Shown in pieces: positions 38,279-47,999 of a DNA stretch of 64,000 nt. This DNA comes from Pseudomonas sp. B21-040 (GTDB lineage: Bacteria > Pseudomonadota > Gammaproteobacteria > Pseudomonadales > Pseudomonadaceae): positions 4,023,501-4,087,500 of the forward strand of contig NZ_CP087176.1 of the NCBI RefSeq assembly GCF_024748695.1, read 5' to 3'. Numbering within the stretch: the stretch's first letter is position 1; every line of letters begins with the position of its first letter. Under the pieces are notes generated by a model, which ran no database searches, was not told the origin of the DNA, and saw nothing but the letters and a program-made list of their open reading frames with translations. The translations under genes and the position numbers were made by a program.

Positions 38279-41200
38279 ATGAAAAACTCATTTCCTGTGA
38301 ACAAGTCGCCCGGCTTCTTCGGGGCGCAGGGCATTACCTCAATGGTGTTGATGACGTTCAGCCTGACCGCCGTCAACGCCGCCCCACTGGATGATTACGG
38401 GCCACCGCCACCGACGGACCCCTCGGCGTACACTAACCAGCCAGCCGATCCGGCAGCGGCGCTGGAAGCATTGAAGACCATGCCTCCGGCCAATCAGGGC
38501 TCAATTGCGTTGCCCAATGGCGTGTATGGCGACAAAGCCACAACCCGGACCGATAACGTATTGCCGCCCGCCTTGCAGACTTCTTTCAACTACCCCACCA
38601 ATGGCAAACCCAGCCCATTGTTCGGCGCCCAACCGTACACCCAGCAGTTATTGCTGTTCGAAGAATTCGGCCCGGAAACACTCGACCCGACCACCCCGCC
38701 CTATACGTTGACGTTCCCCGTCCCCCTTGCCGGCCCGGCACCCGCGCAAGACCCGAACAGTATCGCGCGCAGCGGCCCATCGCTTACCGGGCTGGACAAT
38801 TTCATGCGGCAGCCGGGGCTGACGCCGTACCCCACGCAGTTTTCCAATGTGCTGGATCGCAACCCGTGGAAGGCGCAGATAGAAGCTTTCCTCAACCGCC
38901 ATCCGGTGGGCTCGCCCGCCGAAGGACGACCACCGGGAAAAGGCTGGTCGCATCAGCGCTGGAACGAATTTTATCCTCAGGTCCAGTTCAAGACCGTGCA
39001 GGTGGGTGCACGTCTCAATAAAGGCCTGCGTGACAGCAAACAATTGCACCACTATGCGGAAGGAGAGTTCGGACCCGGCGGGCTCTACTACCAGACCTCG
39101 GACATCCCGACCACGATAGGCACCACCAAAGGCATCGACCCACGCTTCCACCCCAAAATGCCGGTGCAAAATCACAAATCGTTGTGGACCTTCGATGGCA
39201 CCTTTCCGCCTAAATTGCTCATGGTGCGTTACGGCCAGCCTGTGCTGATGCGGCACTACAACGCCCTGCCGATCGACCCGTCAGCCAACGCCGGTTTTGG
39301 CCTGCACACCCTCAGTTCCCATGAACACAACGGGCACTCCCCGGCTGAAAGCGATGGCTATGCCAACGCGTTTTTCTTTCCGGGGCAGTACTACGATTAT
39401 CGCTGGCCGATCCAGTTGGCCGGTTACGACACCATCAACACCACCGCACAAGACCCTCGTGCCGCATTCCCCTGCGCACCGGGCGAGAAGTTGTACGTCA
39501 ATGACACCAGCCCCGGCCTGAAAACCTGCGACAACGGCACGATCAAGATTCGCGGCGACTGGCGCGAGACCATGAGTACCCACTGGTTTCATGACCACAT
39601 GCTCGATTTCACCGCGCAGAATGTCTACAAGGGCAATGCGTCGATGATGAACTACTACAGCGCTATCGATCGCGGCAACGAAGCGATCGAGGACGGCGTC
39701 AACCTGCGCTTCCCCAGCGGTTCGGGATTGCCATGGGGCAACCGCGACTACGATGTGAACCTGGTGGTCGCCGACAAGGCCTGGGATGCCAATGGCCAGT
39801 TGTGGTTCAACCCGTTCAACACCGATGGTTTCCTGGGCGACCAGATCCTCGTCAACTGGCAGTATCAACCGAGCCTGAAAGTCCGCGCGCGCGCCTATCG
39901 GTTCCGCATTCTCAACGGCTCGGTGTCGCGCTACCTCAAGATGGCCCTGGTGCGCGAAATTGCCGGCAATGGCGGTGAGTTTCCCGGGCCTGCCGGCTCG
40001 GGTGTTTCTTACGCCCGGGTGCCATTCCACATGATAGGCAACGACGGCAACATCATGGAGCACGCCGTACCGTTCGACGGCAGCATGGACCTGGACGGTG
40101 ACGGTAATACGCAGGACAACAACGCAATTTTGCCAACCCAAGGCATTGCCGAACGCTTCGACATCATCGTCAACTTCGCGAAAAACGGGATCTCGGTGGG
40201 TGACAAGCTGTACTTCGTCAACGTGATGCCACACCAGACCGGCAAGGGCCCGATAAAGGAAGAACTGTCACTGGCAGACGTGTTGTCCGGGACGTACAAG
40301 GCGGTGATCAAACAAACCAGCACAGGCCCGAAATGGGACGAGGGTGACCCCGCTGTCGGCAAGTTCATGCAAATGGTTGTCCAGCCTTACAGCGGGCACG
40401 ACCAGAGCATGGACCCGGTCGCTTACGAACCGGCGAAACCGGGCAAAGCTGCCGGCAAGAAAATGATCCCGCTGACCATCGACCGCGACAACCCCAACGA
40501 CCAGCAAAAACTCACAGTGGCGCGGCATCGCGAGTTCATTTTCGGCCGCTCCGATGGCACCGACGAAGCCCCCTGGACCGTCAAGACTGACGGCGGTTTC
40601 GGTTACAGCATGGACCCTCGCCGGCTCAGTGCAGCGCCGCAATTGGCCAACGGTCCGAAAGATGCGGGGTTCTCCGGAGACGGCACCCTGGAAGTGTGGA
40701 AAATCAAAAACGGCGGCAACGGCTGGAACCACCCTGTCCACGTGCACTTCGAAGAAGGCGTGATCCTCAGCCGTGATGGCAAGGCACCGCCGGAATGGGA
40801 AAAATGGGCACGCAAGGACGTCTATCGTATTGGCGAAGGCGTCGACAGTTCCGAGGATGTCGTCATGGCGATCCACTTCCGTGAATTCGCAGGGACCTAC
40901 ATGGAGCACTGTCACAACACTCAACATGAAGACAACTCCATGTTGCTACGTTGGGATGTCGAGCACCCGGGTCAGTTCCAGTTGATGCCAACGCCCCTGC
41001 CTGGCTGGGACGGCGTCAACTACGTGAACTCCGTGGGCCTGCCTACCTTCCGCACTGGCGGTGACGGTAACAACAACCAAGGCGACAACAAAAAACCGAT
41101 CGCCAACCCTGACAGTGCCACCAGCAGTAATGGCCTGCCGCTGACCATCAACGTGTTGGCCAATGACACCGACCCCGACGGCAATCTGCCGCTCAAAGTC

Positions 41201-41677
41201 GTGGGCCTGAACCAGCCGGATTCCGGTAAGGGCACAGTCAGCACCGACGGGGGGCGTGTGGTCTATACCCCTCCGGCCATCGTCCCCGCGCCATTCACCG
41301 CGACCTTTACCTATCAGGCCAGCGACGCCAAGGACGCGATGTCGGATCCGGCGACAGTCTCAGTGGCGGTCTCCGCCGCAGCGGTCAATGAGGATTTGCT
41401 GGTCTCCAGCGCCACGGTCTCCGTTCGCAGCAACAACCGCTACGCCTGGGATATTTCCGGGACCACCTCGCGCTTTGCCGGCAACAACATAACGGTGACC
41501 GCGGCCACCACCGCCGGGCCACTTAACCTGGGCACCGCCACGCTCACGAAAGTCGGCACGGGCGGACGGTGGCGGGTGACTGTGACGACCACCGGTGCCG
41601 GGCCGGCAGCAACCCCGACCATCACCGTCAAGTCAGCACTTGGCAAGACGATAACGGCGCCGATATCCGTGCGCTAA
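38279..41677 (+). CDS. Large multicopper oxidase, McoA-like
   Basis: About 1,132 residues from ATG 38279; an ATG at 38177 adds 34 poor residues. A signal-like segment ends near VNA (about residue 35). All four copper motifs are present: HEHNGH (about 347), HWFHDH (435), HPVHVHF (818) and HCHNTQHEDNSM (876-887), binding type 1, 2 and 3 copper. A very long insert separates the second and third. From about 939 an Ig/cadherin-like domain (INVLANDTDPDG) and a further beta domain form the C-terminus. It resembles the Mn(II)-oxidising multicopper oxidases of P. putida (McoA); Mn oxidation is inference. It is a single gene. Confidence 0.82.
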   Translation: MKNSFPVNKSPGFFGAQGITSMVLMTFSLTAVNAAPLDDYGPPPPTDPSAYTNQPADPAAALEALKTMPPANQGSIALPNGVYGDKATTRTDNVLPPALQTSFNYPTNGKPSPLFGAQPYTQQLLLFEEFGPETLDPTTPPYTLTFPVPLAGPAPAQDPNSIARSGPSLTGLDNFMRQPGLTPYPTQFSNVLDRNPWKAQIEAFLNRHPVGSPAEGRPPGKGWSHQRWNEFYPQVQFKTVQVGARLNKGLRDSKQLHHYAEGEFGPGGLYYQTSDIPTTIGTTKGIDPRFHPKMPVQNHKSLWTFDGTFPPKLLMVRYGQPVLMRHYNALPIDPSANAGFGLHTLSSHEHNGHSPAESDGYANAFFFPGQYYDYRWPIQLAGYDTINTTAQDPRAAFPCAPGEKLYVNDTSPGLKTCDNGTIKIRGDWRETMSTHWFHDHMLDFTAQNVYKGNASMMNYYSAIDRGNEAIEDGVNLRFPSGSGLPWGNRDYDVNLVVADKAWDANGQLWFNPFNTDGFLGDQILVNWQYQPSLKVRARAYRFRILNGSVSRYLKMALVREIAGNGGEFPGPAGSGVSYARVPFHMIGNDGNIMEHAVPFDGSMDLDGDGNTQDNNAILPTQGIAERFDIIVNFAKNGISVGDKLYFVNVMPHQTGKGPIKEELSLADVLSGTYKAVIKQTSTGPKWDEGDPAVGKFMQMVVQPYSGHDQSMDPVAYEPAKPGKAAGKKMIPLTIDRDNPNDQQKLTVARHREFIFGRSDGTDEAPWTVKTDGGFGYSMDPRRLSAAPQLANGPKDAGFSGDGTLEVWKIKNGGNGWNHPVHVHFEEGVILSRDGKAPPEWEKWARKDVYRIGEGVDSSEDVVMAIHFREFAGTYMEHCHNTQHEDNSMLLRWDVEHPGQFQLMPTPLPGWDGVNYVNSVGLPTFRTGGDGNNNQGDNKKPIANPDSATSSNGLPLTINVLANDTDPDGNLPLKVVGLNQPDSGKGTVSTDGGRVVYTPPAIVPAPFTATFTYQASDAKDAMSDPATVSVAVSAAAVNEDLLVSSATVSVRSNNRYAWDISGTTSRFAGNNITVTAATTAGPLNLGTATLTKVGTGGRWRVTVTTTGAGPAATPTITVKSALGKTITAPISVR

Positions 41678-41690
41678 AGCGGTATCGCTT

Positions 41691-41722
41691 GGCACCCGGT
41701 CCGTTCATTGCGGACCGGGCGC
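41691..41722. terminator. GC-rich hairpin after the multicopper oxidase
   Basis: GGCACCCGGTCCG (41691-41703) pairs with CGGACCGGGCGCC (41710-41722) with one mismatch. It begins 14 bases past the stop. No T run follows, so intrinsic termination may be weak. Confidence 0.55.
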
Positions 41723-41844
41723 CAGTCGATTACGGGTTCGACCAGGGACGGACACCGATAACCGGAAAATAATCCTCTCGCGCCTAAAGTTGCTTCGCGG
41801 TCCGCCGATTTCTGCTGGTGAGCCAATCGACGAAGGACCGTGAG

Positions 41845-42330
41845 ATGTTTTACCCCCGCGAAGCTGAAAAAGATCACCTGTACAACCGGGTGATCCTGCT
41901 GACCGTTGCCTGTTTAGTGGTGCTGCTCCTCGCCGGCATGGCCCGGCAAGAGGGCATGCTCTATGCCGCCATTCAGTTGGGCCCCATCGAGACCACCGGC
42001 ACGGTGACGCAACTCGACGACATCCGCATGAACCGCGACGGCAAAGTGATCCACTACCGCTACACCGATCAAGACGACCAGGTGCACGACGATCAGTATG
42101 TCGACGAGCGCTACGCACAGAAAACCGCTTTTGAAACCGGCGGCAGCATCCCCCTGATCTATTCCCGCTGGCTACCGGGGCAAAGCAGCATTGCCCGTGA
42201 ACTGAACGGCAACCGTCCGGGGTTTTACATCATGATGGGCGGGGTATTGCTGACGCTGTTGTTTTTGGGGATATCGTTCAGGACGCTGGGGCGCATTGCC
42301 CGGATGAAAGAGGAAGACCGGTTTTACTAG
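41845..42330 (+). CDS. DUF3592 membrane protein
   Basis: A 161-residue protein with two membrane helices (about residues 18-36 and 130-148) flanking an extracytoplasmic beta domain: TTGTVTQLDDIRMNRDGKVI, HYRYTDQDDQVHDDQYVDE and IPLIYSRWLPGQSSIARE. That is the DUF3592 layout; function unknown. ATG 41845 has AAGGA at six bases, whereas GTG 41818 has none. It faces the diguanylate cyclase gene tail to tail, only 12 bases apart. Confidence 0.75.
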   Translation: MFYPREAEKDHLYNRVILLTVACLVVLLLAGMARQEGMLYAAIQLGPIETTGTVTQLDDIRMNRDGKVIHYRYTDQDDQVHDDQYVDERYAQKTAFETGGSIPLIYSRWLPGQSSIARELNGNRPGFYIMMGGVLLTLLFLGISFRTLGRIARMKEEDRFY

Positions 42331-42342
42331 TCATCCCCGTCT

Positions 42343-43470
42343 CTACTCCGAAACCACCACCTGATTACGTCCACGCGCCTTGGCCCGATACAGCGCTTTG
42401 TCCGCGTTGTTCATCAAGCTTTGCAGATCGTTGTCGTGCATTTCCATTGCCGCGACACCGACGCTGGCCGATATGCGGTGAACGGGCCCGGACATTACCC
42501 CGCTGATCGACCGAATGAGCTGTTCGGCGATTTCAAGGGCAACCTCAATGGACGTGTCCGGCAGCAGGATCGCGAACTCCTCGCCACCCATCCTGCCGCA
42601 GACATCTGTATCGCGAAAACAGGTGCTGATCACGACGCCCATCTGTCGCAACACCTGATCGCCAACCTGATGGCCATAGGTGTCATTGATGTGCTTGAAG
42701 TGATCCATATCCAGCATCACGGCGCACAGCGGCAACCGTTTTTTCTGGCAGTCATTTAACAACAGCTGCGCCCGCTCAAAAAATGCCCGGCGATTTTTCA
42801 GCCCGGTCAATTCATCGGTTTGTGCGGCATGCGTGGAAATGTGGTGCGCCTGCTCCATTTCACGGGTTAGACGAAACGCTGTTTCCAGGGCTTCGGACAG
42901 CTTGCGGGTCGCGCTGGCGACAAATGAGGCGAACACCAGGACGGCGAACGCCATCCCGACTTGCAGTGCCGACGGTTGAAACAATAGCCACGTGGTACAC
43001 GGCAGCAGCACCAGGCCAATCGACGCCAGCGTCATGTAACGGTAGGACGAGTAACATGACACTGCGCTGACCGACATGCCGACGGCAAAAAGCATGACCA
43101 ACGCCTGGGCCAGCAGGTCGTTTGCCGGCATGATCGCCAAAGCGCCTGCCCCCCAGATACCGGCCGACAACATCAACGTCACCCAGTAAGTCCGCTCCCA
43201 GCGTTGCGGCGTACGCTCATTGTCCGGGCTGCGAAAATAGGTGGCAAACATCAGGATGCGCAGCAGCGACGAGATACTCAGCAGGCCAATCCACCCGAAC
43301 ATGATGCGGTGATCAACACGATCCCAGCACAGTCCGCACAGCATGATCGCGGCCAGGAAACTGCCGAACACCGCAGACACGGATTGGTGGAATAGCTGTC
43401 GCAAACGATCGCTGCGCACTTGCGCCGCGATAAAAAGCTCCTGGTCGTGCCTGAATCCTGGGCCACCCAT
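42343..43470 (-). CDS. Membrane diguanylate cyclase
   Basis: About 375 residues. Five to six membrane helices occupy residues 40-200, then a GGDEF domain with active GGEEF and an RDTD inhibitory I-site five residues upstream, followed by SVGVA. It should make cyclic-di-GMP from two GTP, with product feedback, and raise biofilm and polysaccharide output. The membrane part resembles a generic 5TM/MASE-like sensor without a named ligand. ATG 43470 is preferred; the frame extends to 43545. Confidence 0.9.
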   Translation of the reverse strand: MGGPGFRHDQELFIAAQVRSDRLRQLFHQSVSAVFGSFLAAIMLCGLCWDRVDHRIMFGWIGLLSISSLLRILMFATYFRSPDNERTPQRWERTYWVTLMLSAGIWGAGALAIMPANDLLAQALVMLFAVGMSVSAVSCYSSYRYMTLASIGLVLLPCTTWLLFQPSALQVGMAFAVLVFASFVASATRKLSEALETAFRLTREMEQAHHISTHAAQTDELTGLKNRRAFFERAQLLLNDCQKKRLPLCAVMLDMDHFKHINDTYGHQVGDQVLRQMGVVISTCFRDTDVCGRMGGEEFAILLPDTSIEVALEIAEQLIRSISGVMSGPVHRISASVGVAAMEMHDNDLQSLMNNADKALYRAKARGRNQVVVSE

Positions 43471-43568
43471 TTGATCCGCCTGATCATGATGCTGCGACAA
43501 AAACCGATTGTGGCACCCAGCCACCCCGGCAAACAATCGAATCACACGCTCAAAGTGCAGCTGGCACG

Positions 43569-44135
43569 TTATTGCTGCGGCGCAACCATCTTGAACCGGA
43601 TATTGATGTCGTCGGAAACGACGTTATCGGCATATTCACCCTCGCCGATCTTGAAGGCGCTGCGCTTGAGCGTTAACTCGCCGACGAAAATCCCGATGGC
43701 GTTGTGTGTCGTCAGCAAGACAGGGACTTTCACCTTACGAGTAATGCCTCTGAGTGTCAGGTTGCCGATGATTGTGTATTTGTTGTCGCCGAGCGCTTTC
43801 ACACCGACTGATTCAAAGGTCGCCACGGGATACGCCGCGGTATTGAACCAGGCAGGTTTTTGCAGTTCAGCGTTGGCGTCATCGCTGCCGGCATTGATGC
43901 TGTCGAGCTGGATAGTGAGCGCCGCCTTGGCCGCTGCGGGTTTGGCAGTGTCGAAATCCAGCGACGCCTTGAACTTGCCAAACGTGCCATACACCTCGGA
44001 GGCGAACTGGTTGTACGTGAAGGAGATGGTGCTGGCGGTCTGATTGACTTGGGTGTACTGGACCGCTTGGGCACAGGGCAAAAACCCAAAGATGAGCATG
44101 GCAGCCAGTACTGCAAGCCGCGGCAATCGAAACAT
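43569..44135 (-). CDS. YceI-family periplasmic protein
   Basis: A 188-residue protein with a signal peptide ending CAQA (residue 23), then a lipocalin-like beta barrel: STISFTYNQFASEVYGTFGK, FNTAAYPVATFESVGV, TIIGNLTLRGITRKVKVPVL. YceI proteins bind polyisoprenoids or similar lipids in the periplasm. ATG 44135 has GGAG ten bases upstream. It is 98 bases upstream of the diguanylate cyclase on the same strand. Confidence 0.9.
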   Translation of the reverse strand: MFRLPRLAVLAAMLIFGFLPCAQAVQYTQVNQTASTISFTYNQFASEVYGTFGKFKASLDFDTAKPAAAKAALTIQLDSINAGSDDANAELQKPAWFNTAAYPVATFESVGVKALGDNKYTIIGNLTLRGITRKVKVPVLLTTHNAIGIFVGELTLKRSAFKIGEGEYADNVVSDDINIRFKMVAPQQ

Positions 44136-44343
44136 TATGGGATTCTCCGGTCGTGGCCCCTGACTTGAGCCTGGCACCCGCACACATGGACCAGCGATAG
44201 AAGGACTAAAGCAAAGAACCACCGTTTATTCCACCTGTTGCGCAGTCTTCCGACCACCTGTCAGTTAATCCGATTCAGCGCCCGATACGCCCCTCCCAGC
44301 GGGTCTTTAATGAGGGTGGCACTCACCGTTTCGGGAAACAGAC

Positions 44344-45087
44344 ATGAAAATCGTCGTCATCGGAGGAACCGGCCTGATCGGCAGCAAGGTCTGCAAAAAC
44401 CTGCAGGAACTGGGCCATGAAGCCTACGCAGCGTCACCGAGTACCGGGGTGAATGTCATCAGCGGCGAAGGGCTGACGCAGGCCCTGAAAGGCGCCGACG
44501 TGGTGGTCGACGTAGCGAACTCGCCCTCTTTCGAAGACCACGCCGCGTTGCATTTTTTTCAGACTGCCGGGCACAACCTGTTCGCGGCGGAGAAACTCGA
44601 CGGCGTCAAACATCATGTCGCCCTGTCCGTCGTCGGCACTGAGCAGATGCTCGACAGCGGTTACTTCCGGGCGAAAATGGCGCAGGAAACGCTGATCAAA
44701 AAGTCGGGGATTCCCTACACCATCCTGCGGGCCACTCAATTTTTCGAATTCATCAGCGCCATCGCGTTCTCCGGTCGCGAGGACGGCGACACCATCCACT
44801 TGGCCTCGGCGGCGTTGCAGCCGGTGGCCTCGATCGACGTCGCGGCGGTACTGACAGACATTGCCTTGCAAGCACCCGGTAATCAGACCGTGGAAGTGGC
44901 CGGGCCTGAGCGGCGGCCACTGGTTGAGTTTGTTGGCGAGTATTTGCAACACATCAAGGACCCGCGCCGAACCGTCGCGGATGTCACGGTGCCTTACTTC
45001 GGTGCGCCAATCGATGACCAGTCGCTGACGCCAGGCGAGCATCCGATTCTCGGCACGACCTGGTTTAAAATCTGGCTCAACACCTGA
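44344..45087 (+). CDS. NmrA/SDR-like NAD(P)-binding protein
   Basis: A 247-residue Rossmann protein starting KIVVIGGTGLIGSKVCKNLQ, with the GGTGLIG dinucleotide motif, and VVDVANSPSFEDHAALHFFQ, YFRAKMAQETLIKKSGIPYT, ILRATQFFEF, typical of atypical short-chain dehydrogenases of the NmrA type. It lacks the YxxxK pair and may sense NAD(P) rather than catalyse. The region before it (44240-44340) holds the promoter. It is convergent with a phosphoribosyltransferase gene six bases away. Confidence 0.82.
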   Translation: MKIVVIGGTGLIGSKVCKNLQELGHEAYAASPSTGVNVISGEGLTQALKGADVVVDVANSPSFEDHAALHFFQTAGHNLFAAEKLDGVKHHVALSVVGTEQMLDSGYFRAKMAQETLIKKSGIPYTILRATQFFEFISAIAFSGREDGDTIHLASAALQPVASIDVAAVLTDIALQAPGNQTVEVAGPERRPLVEFVGEYLQHIKDPRRTVADVTVPYFGAPIDDQSLTPGEHPILGTTWFKIWLNT

Positions 45088-45093
45088 GCATCG

Positions 45094-45756
45094 TCATGCT
45101 TTTTGCCAGGCCCGTTGCAACAGCCGGATGACTTCGGCGTCCGGGGTCTGGGAAAAATCCATGTACCAATGACCGATCGACATGAGCCACTCCGGGATCA
45201 GCGGGCAGATCAGCTCATCCACTTCACTGCGCAACGCCTCGACCGTCTCGGGTGGTCCCACCGGCACGGCGACCACGATACGAGCGGGCGAATGCACCCG
45301 CACTGCGTGGATCGCCGCCATCATCGAGGCGCCCGTCGCCAGGCCATCGTCGATCAGAATCACCACCTGATCCTTGAGCTGCACGGGCGGGCGGGCGCCC
45401 CGGTAAGCCTGCTCGCGCCGCAGCAGCTCCCGGGTTTCCCGTGCGACCACGGCATCGAACGAGTCCTTATCAATCGGGTGCACCCGCAATGCCTGTTCAT
45501 TGAGAATCTGGATGCCGCCACTCGCGATCGCGCCCATGGCGAACTCTTCGTGGGACGGCACGCCGAGCTTGCGCACCAGCATCAGGTCGAGGCGAACGTC
45601 CAGCGCCGTGGCCACTTCATAGGCCACCGGCACGCCGCCCCGGGGCAATGCGAGGACGATGACGTCCGGGCAATGAGCGTAAGCGAGCAATGGCGCCACC
45701 AGACGCCGACCGGCCGCAACCCGGTCCTGCAAAACAGAGTGCGATGAGGGACTCAT
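45094..45756 (-). CDS. Phosphoribosyltransferase-like protein
   Basis: A 220-residue type I phosphoribosyltransferase. VILIDDGLATGASM is the PRPP-binding loop; VLALPRGGVPVAYEVA and LMLVRKLGVPSHEEFAMGAI are the phosphate-binding and flexible-loop blocks. Stand-alone members of this group are often induced in stress or anaerobic clusters and have no proven substrate base. It is six bases from the NmrA-like gene, tail to tail. Confidence 0.85.
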   Translation of the reverse strand: MSPSSHSVLQDRVAAGRRLVAPLLAYAHCPDVIVLALPRGGVPVAYEVATALDVRLDLMLVRKLGVPSHEEFAMGAIASGGIQILNEQALRVHPIDKDSFDAVVARETRELLRREQAYRGARPPVQLKDQVVILIDDGLATGASMMAAIHAVRVHSPARIVVAVPVGPPETVEALRSEVDELICPLIPEWLMSIGHWYMDFSQTPDAEVIRLLQRAWQKA

Positions 45757-45850
45757 CTGAAAACCTCCTCAGGCGATCACGCCCGCCGGTTTCATCACGC
45801 AGTCCCCGAGAATTGTCGGCCTGACCATGGCCGACAGCAAGCGGTGCCGC

Positions 45851-47209
45851 TTACACCAACCGCTCGATCTTCTGATGCCGCCACACAAACCGGTAGTACG
45901 CCGTCTGCAACGCCAGCATCCCCAGGTACGCCACTGGAAACGCCATCCACACACCCTGCAAACCAAAGTGCCCGTCCAGCACATACGCTACCGGCAACTG
46001 CACCAGCACTACGCAAAAAATCGACACGGCCATCGGCACCAACACCGTACCGCTGGCGCGCATGATGCCGCCGACAATCGCCTGGAAACCAAACACCAAC
46101 AGGCTCCAGAGCATGATGTGCAACAAGTGCTCGGCCATCGCCCGGGTGGAATCATCGGTCAGGAACAAGCCCAACAACCAGTGCGACAACACGTAACCCA
46201 ACACCACCAAACCACCGGTCAGGCACACATTGATCAGCAGCCCCGTGCGCAAAATCGGCCCCATGCGCTCGACACGCCCTGCCCCGATCGCCTGGGCGCC
46301 GAGGATCGACGCGGTGATCGCAATCGACAGCGCCGGGAACTGCACGTAATTGACGATCTGCGTCACCGCCCCGTACGCCGCCGTCGCCTGCGAGCCGTGC
46401 TGGTTCACCAGCGCCAGAATCACCAGCTCCGACACCGACAACACCACCATCTGCAACCCGGTCGGCAGGCCAATGCGCAGCACCTTGCCAAGAATCACCA
46501 GGTCCAGCTTCATCGCCGCAAACATCTCGCGATCCGGTGCCAAAGGATGCCCTTTGCGTATCAACCGCCACGCCAGCCACCCCATCGCCGACAAGTTACC
46601 CGCCAACCCGGCATACGCCGCACTCTGAATCCCCATCGGCGGCAACCCGAACCAACCGCGAATCAACGCCGGCGTCAGCGCCAACCCGATACACGTCGAC
46701 ACCACCAACGCAATCAGCGGCGACACCGTATCGCTGACCCCGCGCAGCAGTTGGGTGAACAGCACGTAAACCAACAGCGACGGCATGATCCACATCATCA
46801 CGTGGGCATAGGCCACCGCGTCATCCAGTACATCCGCCGGCGTGCCCAACCCCTGCAAGGCGCGCCTGGCAAACACACTGCCCAACACCGCCGCCGACAG
46901 CCCGATCATGGCGCCCAGCAGCAAAGTAGTCGCAGCGATGGTTTTCACCAGATGCGGCTCACGGGCGCCCCACGCCTGACCGATGAGCACACTGGCACCC
47001 GCACCGAGGCCAATGACCAGCGCGATGAAGAAGAAAATGATGGGAAACATGCCAGAGACAGCAGCCAGGGCCTGGGTACCGAGCATCTGGCCGATGTAGA
47101 TGCTGTTGACGGTGCCCGACATGGATTGCAGGAAATTCGACAGGACCATCGGGCCGAGGAAAAGCAGGTAGGTTTTCCAGAGGGGGGTGGATTGGGTGGG
47201 GGTTTGCAT
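45851..47209 (-). CDS. MATE-family efflux transporter
   Basis: A 452-residue, twelve-helix membrane protein with the MATE twofold repeat: LGPMVLSNFLQSMSGTVNSI in helix 1, GLGAGASVLIGQAWGARE, and the second copy VLRIGLPTGLQMVVLSVSEL with LGAQAIGAGRVERM. MATE pumps export cationic drugs or metabolites in exchange for sodium or protons. No regulator is adjacent. Confidence 0.92.
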   Translation of the reverse strand: MQTPTQSTPLWKTYLLFLGPMVLSNFLQSMSGTVNSIYIGQMLGTQALAAVSGMFPIIFFFIALVIGLGAGASVLIGQAWGAREPHLVKTIAATTLLLGAMIGLSAAVLGSVFARRALQGLGTPADVLDDAVAYAHVMMWIMPSLLVYVLFTQLLRGVSDTVSPLIALVVSTCIGLALTPALIRGWFGLPPMGIQSAAYAGLAGNLSAMGWLAWRLIRKGHPLAPDREMFAAMKLDLVILGKVLRIGLPTGLQMVVLSVSELVILALVNQHGSQATAAYGAVTQIVNYVQFPALSIAITASILGAQAIGAGRVERMGPILRTGLLINVCLTGGLVVLGYVLSHWLLGLFLTDDSTRAMAEHLLHIMLWSLLVFGFQAIVGGIMRASGTVLVPMAVSIFCVVLVQLPVAYVLDGHFGLQGVWMAFPVAYLGMLALQTAYYRFVWRHQKIERLV

Positions 47210-47320
47210 TGAGTATCCGTCTCGGATGGGCGCGCGCGGGTTTGGGGGATTCTACGCCAGGGCGATTAATCAGCTATACCGCTATTCACCCCCGCAGTTT
47301 TTCAACACAGGAGCTTGGCC

Positions 47321-47782
47321 ATGAAGCTCGCACATGCACTGACCGCCCTATTGATCGCTGCCACCCTATTCGGTTGCACCACATCATCAAAACCGGTGGT
47401 GTCCGTTTCATTGGTTGCCACGCGGCAAAACACCGGTCAGATCGGCAATGTGACGTTGGCCGACTGGGACAATAAAACCGGACTCAGTTTCTTTATCAGC
47501 GGTGTTCCCAGCGGTGGCACCCTGCCCTTGCGTCTCTATACGTTCATTTATAAAGGCAGTTGCCAACACCCCGGGGCAGTGGCCTACGCCATGAACGATC
47601 AGGTCAACACCGAACGCCAGCCCATACGCGGCTGGACGCTTTCCAGAAGCGCGCCTGTCGCCCTGTCGGTGCTGCTGGCGGGTGAGTATTCCATCGTCGT
47701 GCGAACGGCCGCGACCGATGGCAACGTAGATATCTTTTGTGGGGATATCAAACACGCTGGCGCGGCAAATCCTCCACAGTGA
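47321..47782 (+). CDS. SOD/CHRD-like lipoprotein, paralogue B
   Basis: A 153-residue lipoprotein: HALTALLIAATLFGC gives lipobox LFGC at about residue 14-17. It keeps the family plan: GQIGNVTLADWDNKTGLSFF, LPLRLYTFIYKGSC, AYAMNDQVNTE, VALSVLLAGEYSIVVRTA and DGNVDIFCGDI. It is strongly similar to the gene at 56667, including the stretch upstream, and more distantly to that at 13171. As there, copper ligands are missing and two cysteines remain. ATG 47321 follows CAGGAG at seven bases; TTG 47315 is not used. Confidence 0.7.
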   Translation: MKLAHALTALLIAATLFGCTTSSKPVVSVSLVATRQNTGQIGNVTLADWDNKTGLSFFISGVPSGGTLPLRLYTFIYKGSCQHPGAVAYAMNDQVNTERQPIRGWTLSRSAPVALSVLLAGEYSIVVRTAATDGNVDIFCGDIKHAGAANPPQ

Positions 47783-47999
47783 CCGCCGATTGTTAGTCGT
47801 TTTAGCGATGAAAAAAATCACCCGACTGCTCGCGAGTTTCGATAGGCGTTTGAGTGAACTTAAATAAATGGCAGATTTTTTTTGTTTGCTACGCTTAGGG
47901 AGCGGCATCGAAGCCGAGGGTCTGTAGCCTGCAACGCAGGCGCTCACACCCAGGCATTGATCCACTCATTTCAAACCTGCCTGACCACATGGAGTTGCA

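Noticed and set aside
45827..47212. 461-residue plus-strand open frame across the MATE gene
   Set aside because: His/Arg/Gln-rich mirror translation; the MATE protein on the other strand has all family motifs.
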